A DNA stretch of 9,421 nucleotides from assembly GCA_937141995.1 (NCBI GenBank), contig CAKZQX010000617.1, positions 1 through 9,421 of the forward strand, given 5' to 3'. The stretch is from an uncultured Chloroflexaceae bacterium. GTDB lineage: Bacteria > Chloroflexota > Chloroflexia > Chloroflexales > Chloroflexaceae. This document shows positions 1 to 6,548 of the stretch, piece by piece (within the stretch, counting starts at the first letter, position 1; each line of letters opens with the position of its first letter). The notes under the pieces were generated by a model. That model did not search any database and was not told the origin of the DNA. It saw nothing but the letters and a program-made list of their open reading frames with translations. The position numbers and the translations under genes are program-made.

Positions 1-10
1 CGGCCACACA

Positions 11-30
11 CCGGCTGAAGCCGGGACTCC
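11..30 (+). repeat. 20-bp GC-rich dispersed repeat past bchE
   Basis: CCGGCTGAAGCCGGGACTCC, identical to 3266-3285 and one base different from the inverted copy at 3203-3222. A second hairpin, GGGGC-CATA-GCCCC, follows at 37-50. Together they could mark the end of the bchJ-bchE transcript, but neither is followed by a U-run on the minus strand. Confidence 0.75.
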
Positions 31-60
31 TGCTCCGGGGCCATAGCCCCATGACTAACC

Positions 61-107
61 CTTTTCAGACAGTCTCTTAGTTCTCAGTTCTAACGGTTCT
101 CAGTTCT
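61..107 (+). repeat. Composite repeat abutting the bchE stop, left copy
   Basis: Bases 61-84 (beginning CTTTTCAGACAGTCTCTTAG) are a perfect reverse complement of 9363-9386. They run into heptamer-like units, read on the minus strand as ACTGAGA, ACCGTTAGA, ACTGAGA, ACTAAGA. The block ends directly at the bchE stop codon (108-110). Confidence 0.75.
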
Positions 108-1754
108 TTAAATCTTCATCGGTGCGGAGCCGGAGGAGTCTTCCTGGTACTCCGGCAGATCGTTGGGCGCACCACAGGCCGTGACGCTCTCTTCTTCCTG
201 CTTGCGGCGGTTGGGGCGCTTGTGGTAGTCCACATCGGCCATCAATTCGGGCCGTGTCTCGCGCAGGCTGGCAAGATCTTCCTTCGTCAGGATGCGCGTC
301 TCATCGAAGCCCAGATCGACCTCGGTATGCAGGCCGCGCTGCTGAATGCGCCCGATGTCATAGAAGCGCTTGGTGAAGGTGGTCTTGGCAAAGGCTTTCA
401 GACAGCCCAGCATATACTTCCGCTTGAAGCGATCCTTGATAAAGGGATAGGAGAGAAACGCCTTGCGCATGTAGAAACGCGCATAGCAGCGCAGCACGCC
501 CTTGAGCACATCCTCCCGATCCATCGCCTCGGGCTTCATAATCGGGGTGACAAAGTTGTATTTGGAGTAGTCACGCACCTCTACCCGGTCGCCCAGTTCT
601 TCAAACAGTTCGGCAAACGGCCAGGGCGTGTACATATTCCAGTTCGCCATGTCCGGCTTCCAGTCCATCGCCAGGCGGTAGGTTTCCTCGATGGTTTCGG
701 AGGTTTCGTTCTCCATACCCATAATAAACTGAGCCTCGGCCACCATCCCGTTGTTCTTGAGCAGTTGGATGGCGCGCTTGTTCTGCTCAATCGTAGTCTG
801 CTTGCGGAAGGTGTTCAGGTTCATCTGGCTGGCGGCTTCGGTGCCGAGTGAGACATGCACCAGACCGGCCTTGCGGTAGAGCGGCAGCAACTCTTCGTCG
901 CGCAGAATATCGGTGACGCGGGTGTTAATGCCCCACTTGATATCGAGGTTGCGGTCGATCAACTCTTCGCAGAGCGCGGTAAACTTCTTCTTGTTGATCG
1001 TCGGCTCCTCGTCGGCCAGGATGAAGAAGCCGACCTGGTGATCCCGCACCAGCGTCTCGATCTCATCAACAAACTTCTTCGGGTCGCGCGAACGGTAGCC
1101 ACGCCAGAACTTCCACTGCGAGCAGAAGCGGCAGGTGAAGGGGCATCCGCGCGCAAAGTTGGGCACTGCCACGCGCACATTCATCGGGATGTAGATATAC
1201 TTCTCCCACTCCAGCAGGCTCCAGTCGGGCGTCAGATGCTCCAGGTTGCGCAGGGGTGGGTGCGCCGCCGTGGCGACAATCTGCTCATCATCGATAAAGG
1301 CCAGCCCGTTGATCTCGCGCCGATCCTGGAGATCGGTCCCGGCCTCGATGGAGCGCATCAGGTTGACGATAATCTCTTCGCCCTCACCACGCACGATATA
1401 GTCGATCCAGGGTGCCTCGGTCAGCACCTGCGCATACATAAACGTGGGATGAATACCACCCAGAATGATCTTTGCCTGGGGCCGGATCTCGCGGGCAATC
1501 TTCAGCGCTTCCTGGGCCTTGTAGATCATCGGCGTGATCGCCGTTGCCATGATCACGTCGGGCTGGTTGGTGCGGATGATCTCGGTCAGCACATCGTCGG
1601 GAATATCATTGGTCATCGCATCAACAAACCGGATATTGGGATAGCCGGCCGTCTTCAGCGCCCCCCCAATGTAGGGCACCCAGCTTGGCGGCCAATTTCC
1701 GGCAATTTCCGCACCCCCAGCGTGATAGTTCGGCTGGATCATCATAATCCGCAT
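108..1754 (-). CDS. bchE: BchE, anaerobic Mg-protoporphyrin IX monomethyl ester oxidative cyclase
   Basis: Radical-SAM, cobalamin-dependent enzyme that forms the isocyclic (E) ring of bacteriochlorophyll without oxygen, turning Mg-protoporphyrin IX monomethyl ester into divinyl protochlorophyllide. The 548-residue product begins with the BchE signature [19 protein letters not shown] (residues 8-26). Residues 1-140 form the predicted B12-binding domain (ILGGIHPTF near 97-105). The radical-SAM cluster motif CxxxCxxC is C204, C208, C211 in [18 protein letters not shown]. The C-terminal ~150 residues are the family's helical extension, ending in a polar tail. The frame is open upstream to 1883, but the ATG at 1754 is chosen because AGGAGG lies 7 nt before it and because homologues start with MRI at this point. 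The gene lies 91 bp downstream of bchJ on the same strand, which suggests one operon. Its stop codon directly abuts a heptamer repeat. The function rests on recalled family features and is very likely. Confidence 0.95.
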   Translation of the reverse strand: MRIMMIQPNYHAGGAEIAGNWPPSWVPYIGGALKTAGYPNIRFVDAMTNDIPDDVLTEIIRTNQPDVIMATAITPMIYKAQEALKIAREIRPQAKIILGGIHPTFMYAQVLTEAPWIDYIVRGEGEEIIVNLMRSIEAGTDLQDRREINGLAFIDDEQIVATAAHPPLRNLEHLTPDWSLLEWEKYIYIPMNVRVAVPNFARGCPFTCRFCSQWKFWRGYRSRDPKKFVDEIETLVRDHQVGFFILADEEPTINKKKFTALCEELIDRNLDIKWGINTRVTDILRDEELLPLYRKAGLVHVSLGTEAASQMNLNTFRKQTTIEQNKRAIQLLKNNGMVAEAQFIMGMENETSETIEETYRLAMDWKPDMANWNMYTPWPFAELFEELGDRVEVRDYSKYNFVTPIMKPEAMDREDVLKGVLRCYARFYMRKAFLSYPFIKDRFKRKYMLGCLKAFAKTTFTKRFYDIGRIQQRGLHTEVDLGFDETRILTKEDLASLRETRPELMADVDYHKRPNRRKQEEESVTACGAPNDLPEYQEDSSGSAPMKI

Positions 1755-1761
1755 TACGTTT

Positions 1762-1767
1762 CCTCCT
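1762..1767 (-). promoter_or_regulatory. Shine-Dalgarno site of bchE
   Basis: AGGAGG on the minus strand, 7 nt before the ATG at 1754. It decides the start: the 43 codons open upstream have no comparable site and do not resemble the BchE N-terminus. Confidence 0.85.
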
Positions 1768-1845
1768 CGTCGTTCTCGTGACGCCTGTGACTGGTATTGT
1801 GCGTCCCGAGGGAACGGTGTGGCACCAGGATGGTTGCCCGTATAT

Positions 1846-2472
1846 TCACGAAAACCGAATGTCATAGATGCAACGGTTGTCACCGTCTACCTGTGCGGCG
1901 ACCGGCACGACGCGCGTCTGTGCGTCAATCAGCGTCTGTAGCAGCGTTTCAAAAGTACCCGCGTAGAAGCCGGCGATTGCGCCCCGCGCTTGAATGCCGC
2001 TGGCAATCGTCAGTTGGGGCGGGCGGCCCAAAGTGTAGGTAAACGTGCCGCTACCGACGAAGGTCCAGGCGTGCTTGCTAATCGCAAACAGCAGCAGCGC
2101 CAGGGCCGGACGACGGGGCAGTAGCTTCAGCAGACGCTGGAACGGTCCCGGTATGCGATGCTGGAGCAGGTAGCGCGCAGTATACTGCCCGGAATGCGCA
2201 AGGATACGGTTGGCATCGGCGACACCGATCTGCTCGGTCAGCAACAGCACCAGATCGCGGAAGAGTTGCTCATCGATCATCTCCGTGGGATGATAGTCGA
2301 GCAGCCATGCCTGACTGCCCGACTGAAGCAGCGCGGTAGCCTGATCGGGGCCGTAGCATTCTTTCAACGCCTGAACCGTTTGAATAATTGCATTAGGACC
2401 AATTCTGGCCTGATTGGGAAGCGGTGAGGATGGCGTAAGACCCCGGGCCGTGCCTTCGGTGTGCATCCTCAT
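1846..2472 (-). CDS. bchJ: BchJ, V4R-domain bacteriochlorophyll biosynthesis protein
   Basis: The 208-residue protein matches BchJ, historically called a divinyl (proto)chlorophyllide 8-vinyl (4-vinyl) reductase. Later genetic work in green sulfur bacteria pointed to other enzymes (BciA/BciB) for the reduction and left BchJ as an accessory, perhaps substrate-handling, protein. Residues 25-105 are helical (the [13 protein letters not shown] stretch). Residues 110-208 fit a V4R (4-vinyl reductase) domain, with [13 protein letters not shown] around 134-146 and a terminal [15 protein letters not shown] with Cys201. There is no transmembrane segment or signal peptide. Two ATGs are possible: 2472, with GGAGG 4 nt before it, and 2466, with the same site 10 nt before it. 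The longer form is given. bchE follows on the same strand, and bchE and bchJ are also neighbours in purple bacteria, which supports the call. A structured leader and a promoter lie upstream. Confidence 0.88.
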   Translation of the reverse strand: MRMHTEGTARGLTPSSPLPNQARIGPNAIIQTVQALKECYGPDQATALLQSGSQAWLLDYHPTEMIDEQLFRDLVLLLTEQIGVADANRILAHSGQYTARYLLQHRIPGPFQRLLKLLPRRPALALLLFAISKHAWTFVGSGTFTYTLGRPPQLTIASGIQARGAIAGFYAGTFETLLQTLIDAQTRVVPVAAQVDGDNRCIYDIRFS

Positions 2473-2530
2473 CTCCCCTCCGAGTGCAGGTTGCTAAGAA
2501 ACGCCGTTGTTATCACGTAGAACCCTCATA

Positions 2531-2554
2531 CGAAACAGTTTCGCATCTGTTTCG
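2531..2554. repeat. 8-bp perfect inverted repeat in the bchJ leader
   Basis: CGAAACAG (2531-2538) pairs perfectly with CTGTTTCG (2547-2554) across an 8-nt loop that itself contains TTTCG. If transcription starts near 2697, this hairpin lies in the 5' leader of bchJ, about 60 nt before the start codon. It could be an RNA hairpin or a protein site. There is no U-run after it on the minus strand, so a simple terminator is not supported. Confidence 0.5.
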
Positions 2555-2603
2555 GGCATACTGTGCCGCCGATGACGGGCGTGCATACAGATAGTTGCAA
2601 CGC

Positions 2604-2654
2604 CTGATGCAGCAGCAACCGGGCAGGTTACAACCTGCCTGAGTTTTGCATCAG
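2604..2654. repeat. Compound hairpin in the bchJ leader
   Basis: An outer stem CTGATGCA (2604-2611) pairs with TGCATCAG (2647-2654), and an inner stem GGCAGGTT (2622-2629) pairs with AACCTGCC (2632-2639). Both are 8-bp perfect stems, separated by an asymmetric internal loop (10 and 7 nt). It lies roughly 40-95 nt after the predicted transcription start and 130-180 nt before bchJ. I compared it with the cobalamin riboswitch, since BchE uses B12, and did not find the conserved B12 box. Confidence 0.5.
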
Positions 2655-2660
2655 AGTCAA
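2648..2660 (-). promoter_or_regulatory. Direct repeat copy 1, possible operator of bchJE
   Basis: On the minus strand this reads TTGACTCTGATGC, 12 of 13 bases identical to the copy at 2710-2722. It overlaps the outer 3' arm of the compound hairpin and lies about 40 nt downstream of the predicted transcription start. Confidence 0.35.
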
Positions 2661-2703
2661 AGATCGATGTAGTGCAGAGTGAAAACTACCGGGTTACAAA
2701 TTG

Positions 2704-2714
2704 ATTATAGCATA
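2704..2714 (-). promoter_or_regulatory. Extended -10 promoter for bchJ-bchE
   Basis: The minus strand reads TATGCTATAAT, a perfect extended -10 (TGn before TATAAT). No good -35 is present at 16-17 bp (TGTAAA is the nearest), as expected for extended -10 promoters. The predicted start near 2697 gives a leader of about 225 nt to bchJ. The same 11-base form, with one change, precedes the unknown gene at 4033-4043. Confidence 0.55.
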
Positions 2715-2722
2715 AGAGTCAA
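2710..2722 (-). promoter_or_regulatory. Direct repeat copy 2, overlapping the promoter
   Basis: TTGACTCTTATGC on the minus strand. Its last five bases are the extended part of the -10 element, so a protein bound here would compete with RNA polymerase. The other copy is 62 bp away, close to six helical turns. Confidence 0.35.
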
Positions 2723-2980
2723 GTATTTACACATATAGACAAGCAGTTGACAAGGGGTTTGCAAGGAGGGTTTGCCGCATCAGAAAGGGGTAAAAACTGT
2801 TGCGGTCGTTGTGATGATGTCTCTTAACGGTACGTTGACATATGACCCGTGTGTAACAGGGCGCTTTGTTCAGATAGATGTTTGAAAACGACGGTCAATA
2901 TCCAGGAAACTACTTGACATATCATCCATTGAGGGTTAAAAGAAGTTGTACAGCAGATACTGCCGATGTCCTGTCAGTGT

Positions 2981-3080
2981 ACAGGAGTTACGCGGTGTGA
3001 CCTGTTCCACGCTGATACCAACATACCAACCGGGAAAGTTGGCTTCACCTGCGGCAGTATGGTTCTGATTTTATCTTTTC
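2981..3080 (+). repeat. Decayed half copy of the palindromic repeat element
   Basis: The terminal motif ACAGGAGTTACGCGGT (2981-2996) matches the outer end of the element at 6347. The core CACCTGCGGCAGTATGGT (3046-3063) plus TTTTATCTTTT (3069-3079) matches 6403-6436 with few changes. The right arm and the perfect hairpin of the full elements cannot be recognised here, so this copy is truncated or eroded. Confidence 0.55.
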
Positions 3081-3202
3081 AAACATCCTTCAAAATAAAT
3101 GATGAGCGCTTGATAGTTCCTAGCGTAATGTTGCCTTCAGGCGGTTACCAGCCAGCACCATCGTCTGATGAAGTTTGAGAAATAGTCCGGTTATGCCATT
3201 CG

Positions 3203-3222
3203 GGAGTCCCGGCTTTAGCCGG
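3203..3222 (-). repeat. 20-bp GC-rich dispersed repeat, inverted copy
   Basis: On the minus strand it reads CCGGCTAAAGCCGGGACTCC, one base different from the copies at 3266-3285 and 11-30. Its first 14 bases are nearly self-complementary (CCGGCT/AGCCGG). With 3266-3285 it forms an inverted pair with a 43-nt spacer. Confidence 0.7.
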
Positions 3223-3265
3223 TGGATGTCTGCCGGGGCCGTGCATACTGCCGTGAAAGCTCGCT

Positions 3266-3285
3266 CCGGCTGAAGCCGGGACTCC
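3266..3285 (+). repeat. 20-bp GC-rich dispersed repeat
   Basis: CCGGCTGAAGCCGGGACTCC, identical to bases 11-30 and inverted relative to 3203-3222. The first 14 bases form a small hairpin (CCGGCT-GA-AGCCGG). Confidence 0.75.
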
Positions 3286-3377
3286 GATCCAGCGATGTCC
3301 AGATTAAAGTCTCAAAGTTCATCAGGTGGCACTACGCGAATGGTAAAATACCAAGTACATTTGAACAATGCCTCCCC

Positions 3378-3404
3378 AAACATTTGCACATTATGCAAAT
3401 GTTT
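3378..3404. terminator. 11-bp hairpin just past the unknown gene, possible terminator
   Basis: AAACATTTGCA (3378-3388) pairs perfectly with TGCAAATGTTT (3394-3404) across a 5-nt loop. It begins 6 nt after the stop codon of the unknown minus-strand gene. The stem is AT-rich and is not followed by a U-run on the minus strand, so it may stabilise the transcript end rather than terminate by itself. Confidence 0.4.
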
Positions 3405-3410
3405 AAAGTT

Positions 3411-3986
3411 TTATGCATTCTCTTGATCTTTGGTTTTGGGTGTAGAAGATGTTTCTTGCGCATTGTCTTCGAGTAGGGAAGGTACACCGGCAACTTTGGC
3501 AAGTATATTGGCATACGCAACCAGCGGCTCACGCGCGTCATTAATGACCTGGCGTAGCTCAGCATAATATTCCCATTGACGTTCATGCTCAACGATGGAA
3601 ACGGTGCCTGGTCGTTTGCTTTCATATTCCTGGAGGAGTGGGTGCCACTTCGCCAGAATTGGACGGATCACTCGATTCAGGATGATGACCGCCAGAAATC
3701 CAAACGACAGATTACCCTGGCCTTTGGGTTTGGCGATATCTGGACCTTTTTCGCGCAAAATCTTACGCGTTGTATCAAACAATGAGTACATTGATGTCAG
3801 GGCTTCGCGTACAATACCTTCATTGGAGTCCAGTGGAACGATGGGAACGCGTGTTACCAGTTCGACGTACATTTCCCATGCAGCCTCGCGTTCTGCTTCA
3901 TCCGGTTCCCATACTCCTTCAACTTCAAACTTAAAGAAATGCCAATTGATACCAAACGTGATGTTATCAAGTCTAGGTAGTTTCAT
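3411..3986 (-). CDS. Conserved-looking protein of unknown function, 191 aa
   Basis: I do not recognise a named family. The 191-residue product is soluble with no signal peptide. It starts MKLPRLDNITFGINWHFF, is rich in aromatic and acidic residues (EGVWEPDEAEREAAWEMYVELV, about 23-44), and has a hydrophobic helix at 95-111 (FGFLAVIILNRVIRPIL) followed by WHPLLQEYE. The second half is helical and charged (140-170), and the tail (173-191) is polar and probably disordered. The frame opens at ATG 4001, but ATG 3986 is preferred because GGAGAA lies 7 nt before it and nothing suitable precedes 4001. GC is about 43-53% in the three 60-base rows I counted, clearly below rsmE (70% in one row), which hints at separate origin. 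It has its own extended -10 promoter and a hairpin after the stop. From memory, similar small proteins may exist in other Chloroflexi and actinobacteria; this is unverified. Confidence 0.8.
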   Translation of the reverse strand: MKLPRLDNITFGINWHFFKFEVEGVWEPDEAEREAAWEMYVELVTRVPIVPLDSNEGIVREALTSMYSLFDTTRKILREKGPDIAKPKGQGNLSFGFLAVIILNRVIRPILAKWHPLLQEYESKRPGTVSIVEHERQWEYYAELRQVINDAREPLVAYANILAKVAGVPSLLEDNAQETSSTPKTKDQENA

Positions 3987-3993
3987 AGGTTGC

Positions 3994-3999
3994 TTCTCC
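3994..3999 (-). promoter_or_regulatory. Ribosome site favouring the internal start of the unknown gene
   Basis: GGAGAA on the minus strand, 7 nt before ATG 3986. The upstream in-frame ATG at 4001 has only CACCTCT before it, so the shorter protein is preferred. Confidence 0.6.
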
Positions 4000-4032
4000 A
4001 TAGAGGTGTATTATCAATGATCTATTGCCGCC

Positions 4033-4043
4033 AGTATAGCATA
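4033..4043 (-). promoter_or_regulatory. Extended -10 promoter of the unknown gene
   Basis: The minus strand reads TATGCTATACT, one base different from the element upstream of bchJ. No clear -35 is seen. The predicted transcription start near 4026 lies in the 76-bp gap after the protease stop codon and gives a leader of about 40 nt to ATG 3986. Confidence 0.5.
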
Positions 4044-4062
4044 GCTCCAGGCGTACAACATC

Positions 4063-5430
4063 TTACCCCACCGGCACCGGCTCCAGCCGGCCGGTCGGCG
4101 TAGGTTCGGGCGGGGGCGGTGTGGCCTGCGTGGTCAGGAAGCGTAGCGCCCAACTGAGTTGCGCATCGCTGCACGTTTCCTGCCCTTCCGGGGGTTGCTG
4201 CTCGCCAACACATGCTACCGCATACTCACTATCCTGGGCGAATGGTACAACATAGTCCGGGGCTATCCCAAGCTGGTGGATCTCATGCTGGTCGGGGGTT
4301 AGCCAGTGGGCAATAGTAATGCGGGCGCTACTACCGTCCCGCAGGTGGTGGATGTTCTGTACCGAGCCTTTGCCAAAACTGGTTTCGCCAAGCAGTATCG
4401 TCTGCGGACGGCGCTCTCGCAGCGCTCCGGCGACAATCTCGGCGGCACTGGCCGAGCCGCCATTAACCAGCACGACTACCGGCATCTCGTAGACGCGGGT
4501 ATCACGCGGTCCTTTAATCGTGCGCAACTCCTTGAGGTTGCCGGCGCTGTCTTCTTCGTAGAGCGCCGTACCCGCGTAGAAGCGCCCCAGTACCTCTTGC
4601 GCGGTGGTAAGGTAGCCGCCGGGATTATTACGCAGATCGAGAATCAGGCTGTCCGGCTGTTGCGGCAATAGTTCGCGCAGGGCCTCGTCAAACTCCTCCG
4701 TCGTGGTCGCCTTAAACTCGGTGATCTGGATATAGCCCACATTGGACTCAAGCATCTGGACATTCACGCTGATCAGCGGTACCTCGTCGCGGGTGATATC
4801 AACATCGAAGGTGCTGGGTTCCGGTGGACGGCGGATGGTCAGGCGTACTACCGAGCCTTTGGGTCCCCGGATCTGTTTGGCGGCCAGGGCCGCAGCTTCC
4901 GCGTCATCCAGACCGGCGATCAACGGCGCAAGTTCGGTGCCGTCCACGCGCACAATCACATCACCATCCTGCAGGCCCGCCTTCATTGCCGGGGAGTTTT
5001 TGATCGGGCGCTCAATGCGCACCTCGCCCTCGACAATCTGTAAATAGGCCCCAATGCCCTCGAACTTGCCTTCCATCGATTCACGATTCTGTTCGGCCAC
5101 TTCCGGCTCCTGGAAGGAGGTGTAGTCATCGCCGAGGGACTGCAACATCCCCCGGATTGCGCCATAGACCATCTGCTGCTCGTCCAGTGGCTCCGGATGG
5201 TAGAACTCTTCATTCACGAGGCTCCAGACATCCCAGAATACCGCAAAGCGGTCCCGTACTTCGGTGGGCGTGCTTGCTTCGCCTTCGCGGTGGGCCAGCG
5301 CGGTGATAAACGTACCCAGTGCCGCATCACCCATTGCGCGGGACGTTGTCCCCCCGCCAATAAATGCGATAATGGCGACGAGAAAGGTAGTAATTGTGCC
5401 AATGATCAGGGCACGGGAGGTGCGGACCAT
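4063..5430 (-). CDS. S41 carboxyl-terminal processing protease (CtpA type)
   Basis: Serine protease of the tail-specific/C-terminal processing family (S41A), 455 residues, probably membrane-anchored and acting outside the cytoplasm. Residues 7-27 form a hydrophobic segment after MVRTSR, a signal anchor or uncleaved signal. Residues 60-115 are the N-terminal helical part (DDYTSFQEPE). The PDZ domain spans about 119-205 (FEGIGAYL, SPAMKAGLQDGDVIVRVDG). The catalytic core follows: LILDLRNNPGGYL (262-274), the nucleophile Ser328 in VNGGSASAAE and the general base Lys354 in GETSFGKGSVQ, 26 residues apart as usual for a Ser-Lys dyad. The tail from 437 is proline-rich. GAGGAG lies 5 nt before the ATG. 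rsmE ends 105 bp upstream on the same strand, so the two may be cotranscribed. The exact substrate is unknown. Confidence 0.93.
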   Translation of the reverse strand: MVRTSRALIIGTITTFLVAIIAFIGGGTTSRAMGDAALGTFITALAHREGEASTPTEVRDRFAVFWDVWSLVNEEFYHPEPLDEQQMVYGAIRGMLQSLGDDYTSFQEPEVAEQNRESMEGKFEGIGAYLQIVEGEVRIERPIKNSPAMKAGLQDGDVIVRVDGTELAPLIAGLDDAEAAALAAKQIRGPKGSVVRLTIRRPPEPSTFDVDITRDEVPLISVNVQMLESNVGYIQITEFKATTTEEFDEALRELLPQQPDSLILDLRNNPGGYLTTAQEVLGRFYAGTALYEEDSAGNLKELRTIKGPRDTRVYEMPVVVLVNGGSASAAEIVAGALRERRPQTILLGETSFGKGSVQNIHHLRDGSSARITIAHWLTPDQHEIHQLGIAPDYVVPFAQDSEYAVACVGEQQPPEGQETCSDAQLSWALRFLTTQATPPPPEPTPTGRLEPVPVG

Positions 5431-5535
5431 AGTTACTCCTCAGGACGGTGAACTTCTGACGACAGCTATGGGCTTAGTTGGTCGAACCCAGACATATGTC
5501 GTATGTCGCTCGTCGGTTGTCCATGTTGTTACCGA

Positions 5536-6315
5536 TTATTCAAACTCGTAGAAGATTGCTGCGGTAGCAGCAATAGGGGCAGTCTCGGCGCGTAAGATGC
5601 GCGGCCCGAGTGACACGGGTATGATACCATGCTCTGTGGCGGTTGTCAGTTCAGCGGGAGTGATTCCGCCCTCGGGTCCGCTGAGCAGCGAAATCGTCGG
5701 GGGTTGTCGGTGGTCTGCCGGCACTGGGGAGTCCGGCGGTAGTGCTAACTGCGTGCGTAGCGTTTCGCGCAGATGGGGGGCGCTGCCTTCCCAGAGCAGC
5801 AGAGCCGGATCGGCCGTTGCGGCCTGGGTGCAGGCGGCTGCAAACGGTTGTGGTTCGGCGATGGTGGGCAGGCGGCCACGGCAGGATTGCTCGGCGGCTT
5901 CGCGGAGAATACGCCGCCAGCGGGCCAGTTTGCGCGCGTCGGCGCGGTCAGCCGGGAGCGAATTGGCGCATGTCACCGGGACGAACATGCCGACACCCAA
6001 CTCGGTGCCCTTCTGCAAAACCCACTCGAAACGCTCGGCACGCAGGAGCGCCACATACAACGTGAGGCTAATCGCCGGCTCGCCTCCGGCGGTCTCCTGC
6101 TGTTCAATCTGTCCCGTGATCTGCTCGCGTCCGACGGCGGTCAGCATCACCGTGTAGGCGCTCCCCTGACCATCAAGCAGGAGCACCCGGTCGCCGGGAC
6201 GCAACCGCAGCACGCGCCCGATCTGGTGGGCCAGGGCCGAATCGTTCAACACGACCTGGTCAGCATCAATGGCATCGGCCGGCACAAAGAAGCGATAGGT
6301 GTTTGAAATTGACAT
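5536..6315 (-). CDS. rsmE: RsmE, 16S rRNA (uracil-1498-N3)-methyltransferase
   Basis: SPOUT-class, SAM-dependent enzyme that methylates N3 of U1498 in 16S rRNA. The 259-residue protein has the small N-terminal PUA-like domain (YRFFVPADAI at 7-16; HQIGRVLRLRPGDRVLLLDGQG at about 30-51) and the knotted C-terminal domain with QKGTELGVGMFVPV, SLLSGPEGGITPAEL and the knot motif SLGPRILRAETAPIAA near the end. Length is slightly above the usual 240-250 because of an insertion between RETLRTQL and the SGPEGG strand. ATG 6315 is chosen by alignment to family N-termini. The only good ribosome site (AAGGAG, 6337-6342) is 21 nt away, and a TTG at 6372 could extend the frame. The palindromic repeat block ends 31 bp before the start. 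Function is confident; the exact start is less so. Confidence 0.93.
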   Translation of the reverse strand: MSISNTYRFFVPADAIDADQVVLNDSALAHQIGRVLRLRPGDRVLLLDGQGSAYTVMLTAVGREQITGQIEQQETAGGEPAISLTLYVALLRAERFEWVLQKGTELGVGMFVPVTCANSLPADRADARKLARWRRILREAAEQSCRGRLPTIAEPQPFAAACTQAATADPALLLWEGSAPHLRETLRTQLALPPDSPVPADHRQPPTISLLSGPEGGITPAELTTATEHGIIPVSLGPRILRAETAPIAATAAIFYEFE

Positions 6316-6346
6316 AAGAACAACTCGTCGTGCGTTCTCCTTATTG

Positions 6347-6543
6347 ACAGGACGTACGCGGTTGAGATCCAAACCGGACGTTTGACCCGATGGACGCCAC
6401 TTCGCCTGCGGCAGCCTGGTACGTTTTTATCTTTTTTCACACAAATGTTGTACTATGTGCAACATTTGTGTGAAAAAAGATGGCTTCTTCCGCACTGCTG
6501 GAGGCGACATGAGCTTCCAGGTCGGGGACCGCGTAACTCGTGT
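6347..6543 (+). repeat. Palindromic repeat element, unit 1
   Basis: The 197-bp unit starts with ACAGGACGTACGCGGTT and ends with the complementary ACCGCGTAACTCGTGT (terminal inverted repeats, imperfect). Inside are a long arm containing TTCGCCTGCGGCAG, the perfect hairpin at 6429-6481, and a short arm containing CTGCTGGAGGCGA. Unit 2 is its inverted copy. It encodes no credible protein, so it is a non-autonomous, MITE-like sequence by structure. Confidence 0.75.
6429..6481. repeat. Hairpin A, 22-bp perfect stem (25 with one wobble)
   Basis: Bases 6429-6450 pair with 6460-6481 without mismatch (ATCTTTTTTC...GAAAAAAGAT). The remaining TAC/GTG extends the pairing (T·G, A-T, C-G) to leave a TAT triloop centred on 6455. 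It is AT-rich with U and A runs inside the stem, not after it, so it does not fit a standard terminator. Confidence 0.85.
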
Positions 6544-6548
6544 TATTT

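Larger units (their letters stand above)
2473..3410. other. Long gene-free region upstream of bchJ
   Basis: This 938-bp stretch contains no convincing gene; its short open frames lack family features and ribosome sites. It is visibly more AT-rich than the flanking bch genes. From bchJ outward it contains an 8-bp inverted repeat, a compound hairpin, 13-bp direct repeats around an extended -10 promoter, two copies of TTGACATAT (2835-2843 and 2914-2922), a decayed copy of the palindromic repeat element, and an inverted pair of the 20-bp GC-rich repeat. It reads as a regulatory region next to accumulated repeats. Confidence 0.75.

Noticed and set aside
61..84. End of an insertion sequence
   Set aside because: GAGACTGTCTGAAAAG looks like a possible IS terminus, but no transposase frame lies near either copy and the enclosed 9.3 kb is housekeeping and pigment genes; kept as a dispersed repeat.
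222..1781. Long plus-strand open frames opposite bchE
   Set aside because: They are antisense to a gene with full BchE motifs, have no family features of their own and follow from the GC-biased third codon positions of bchE.
1755..1883. N-terminal extension of BchE by 43 residues
   Set aside because: The extension resembles no BchE N-terminus, and AGGAGG lies at the correct distance before the internal ATG at 1754.
2473..2700. Cobalamin riboswitch upstream of bchJ-bchE
   Set aside because: The GGCAGGTT...AACCTGCC hairpin recalls the CCTGCC part of the B12 box, but the rest of the box and the multi-stem layout are absent.
2966..3476. Two plus-strand open frames of 70 and 84 codons
   Set aside because: The first translates the decayed repeat element, the second the GC-rich repeat pair and the antisense end of the unknown gene.
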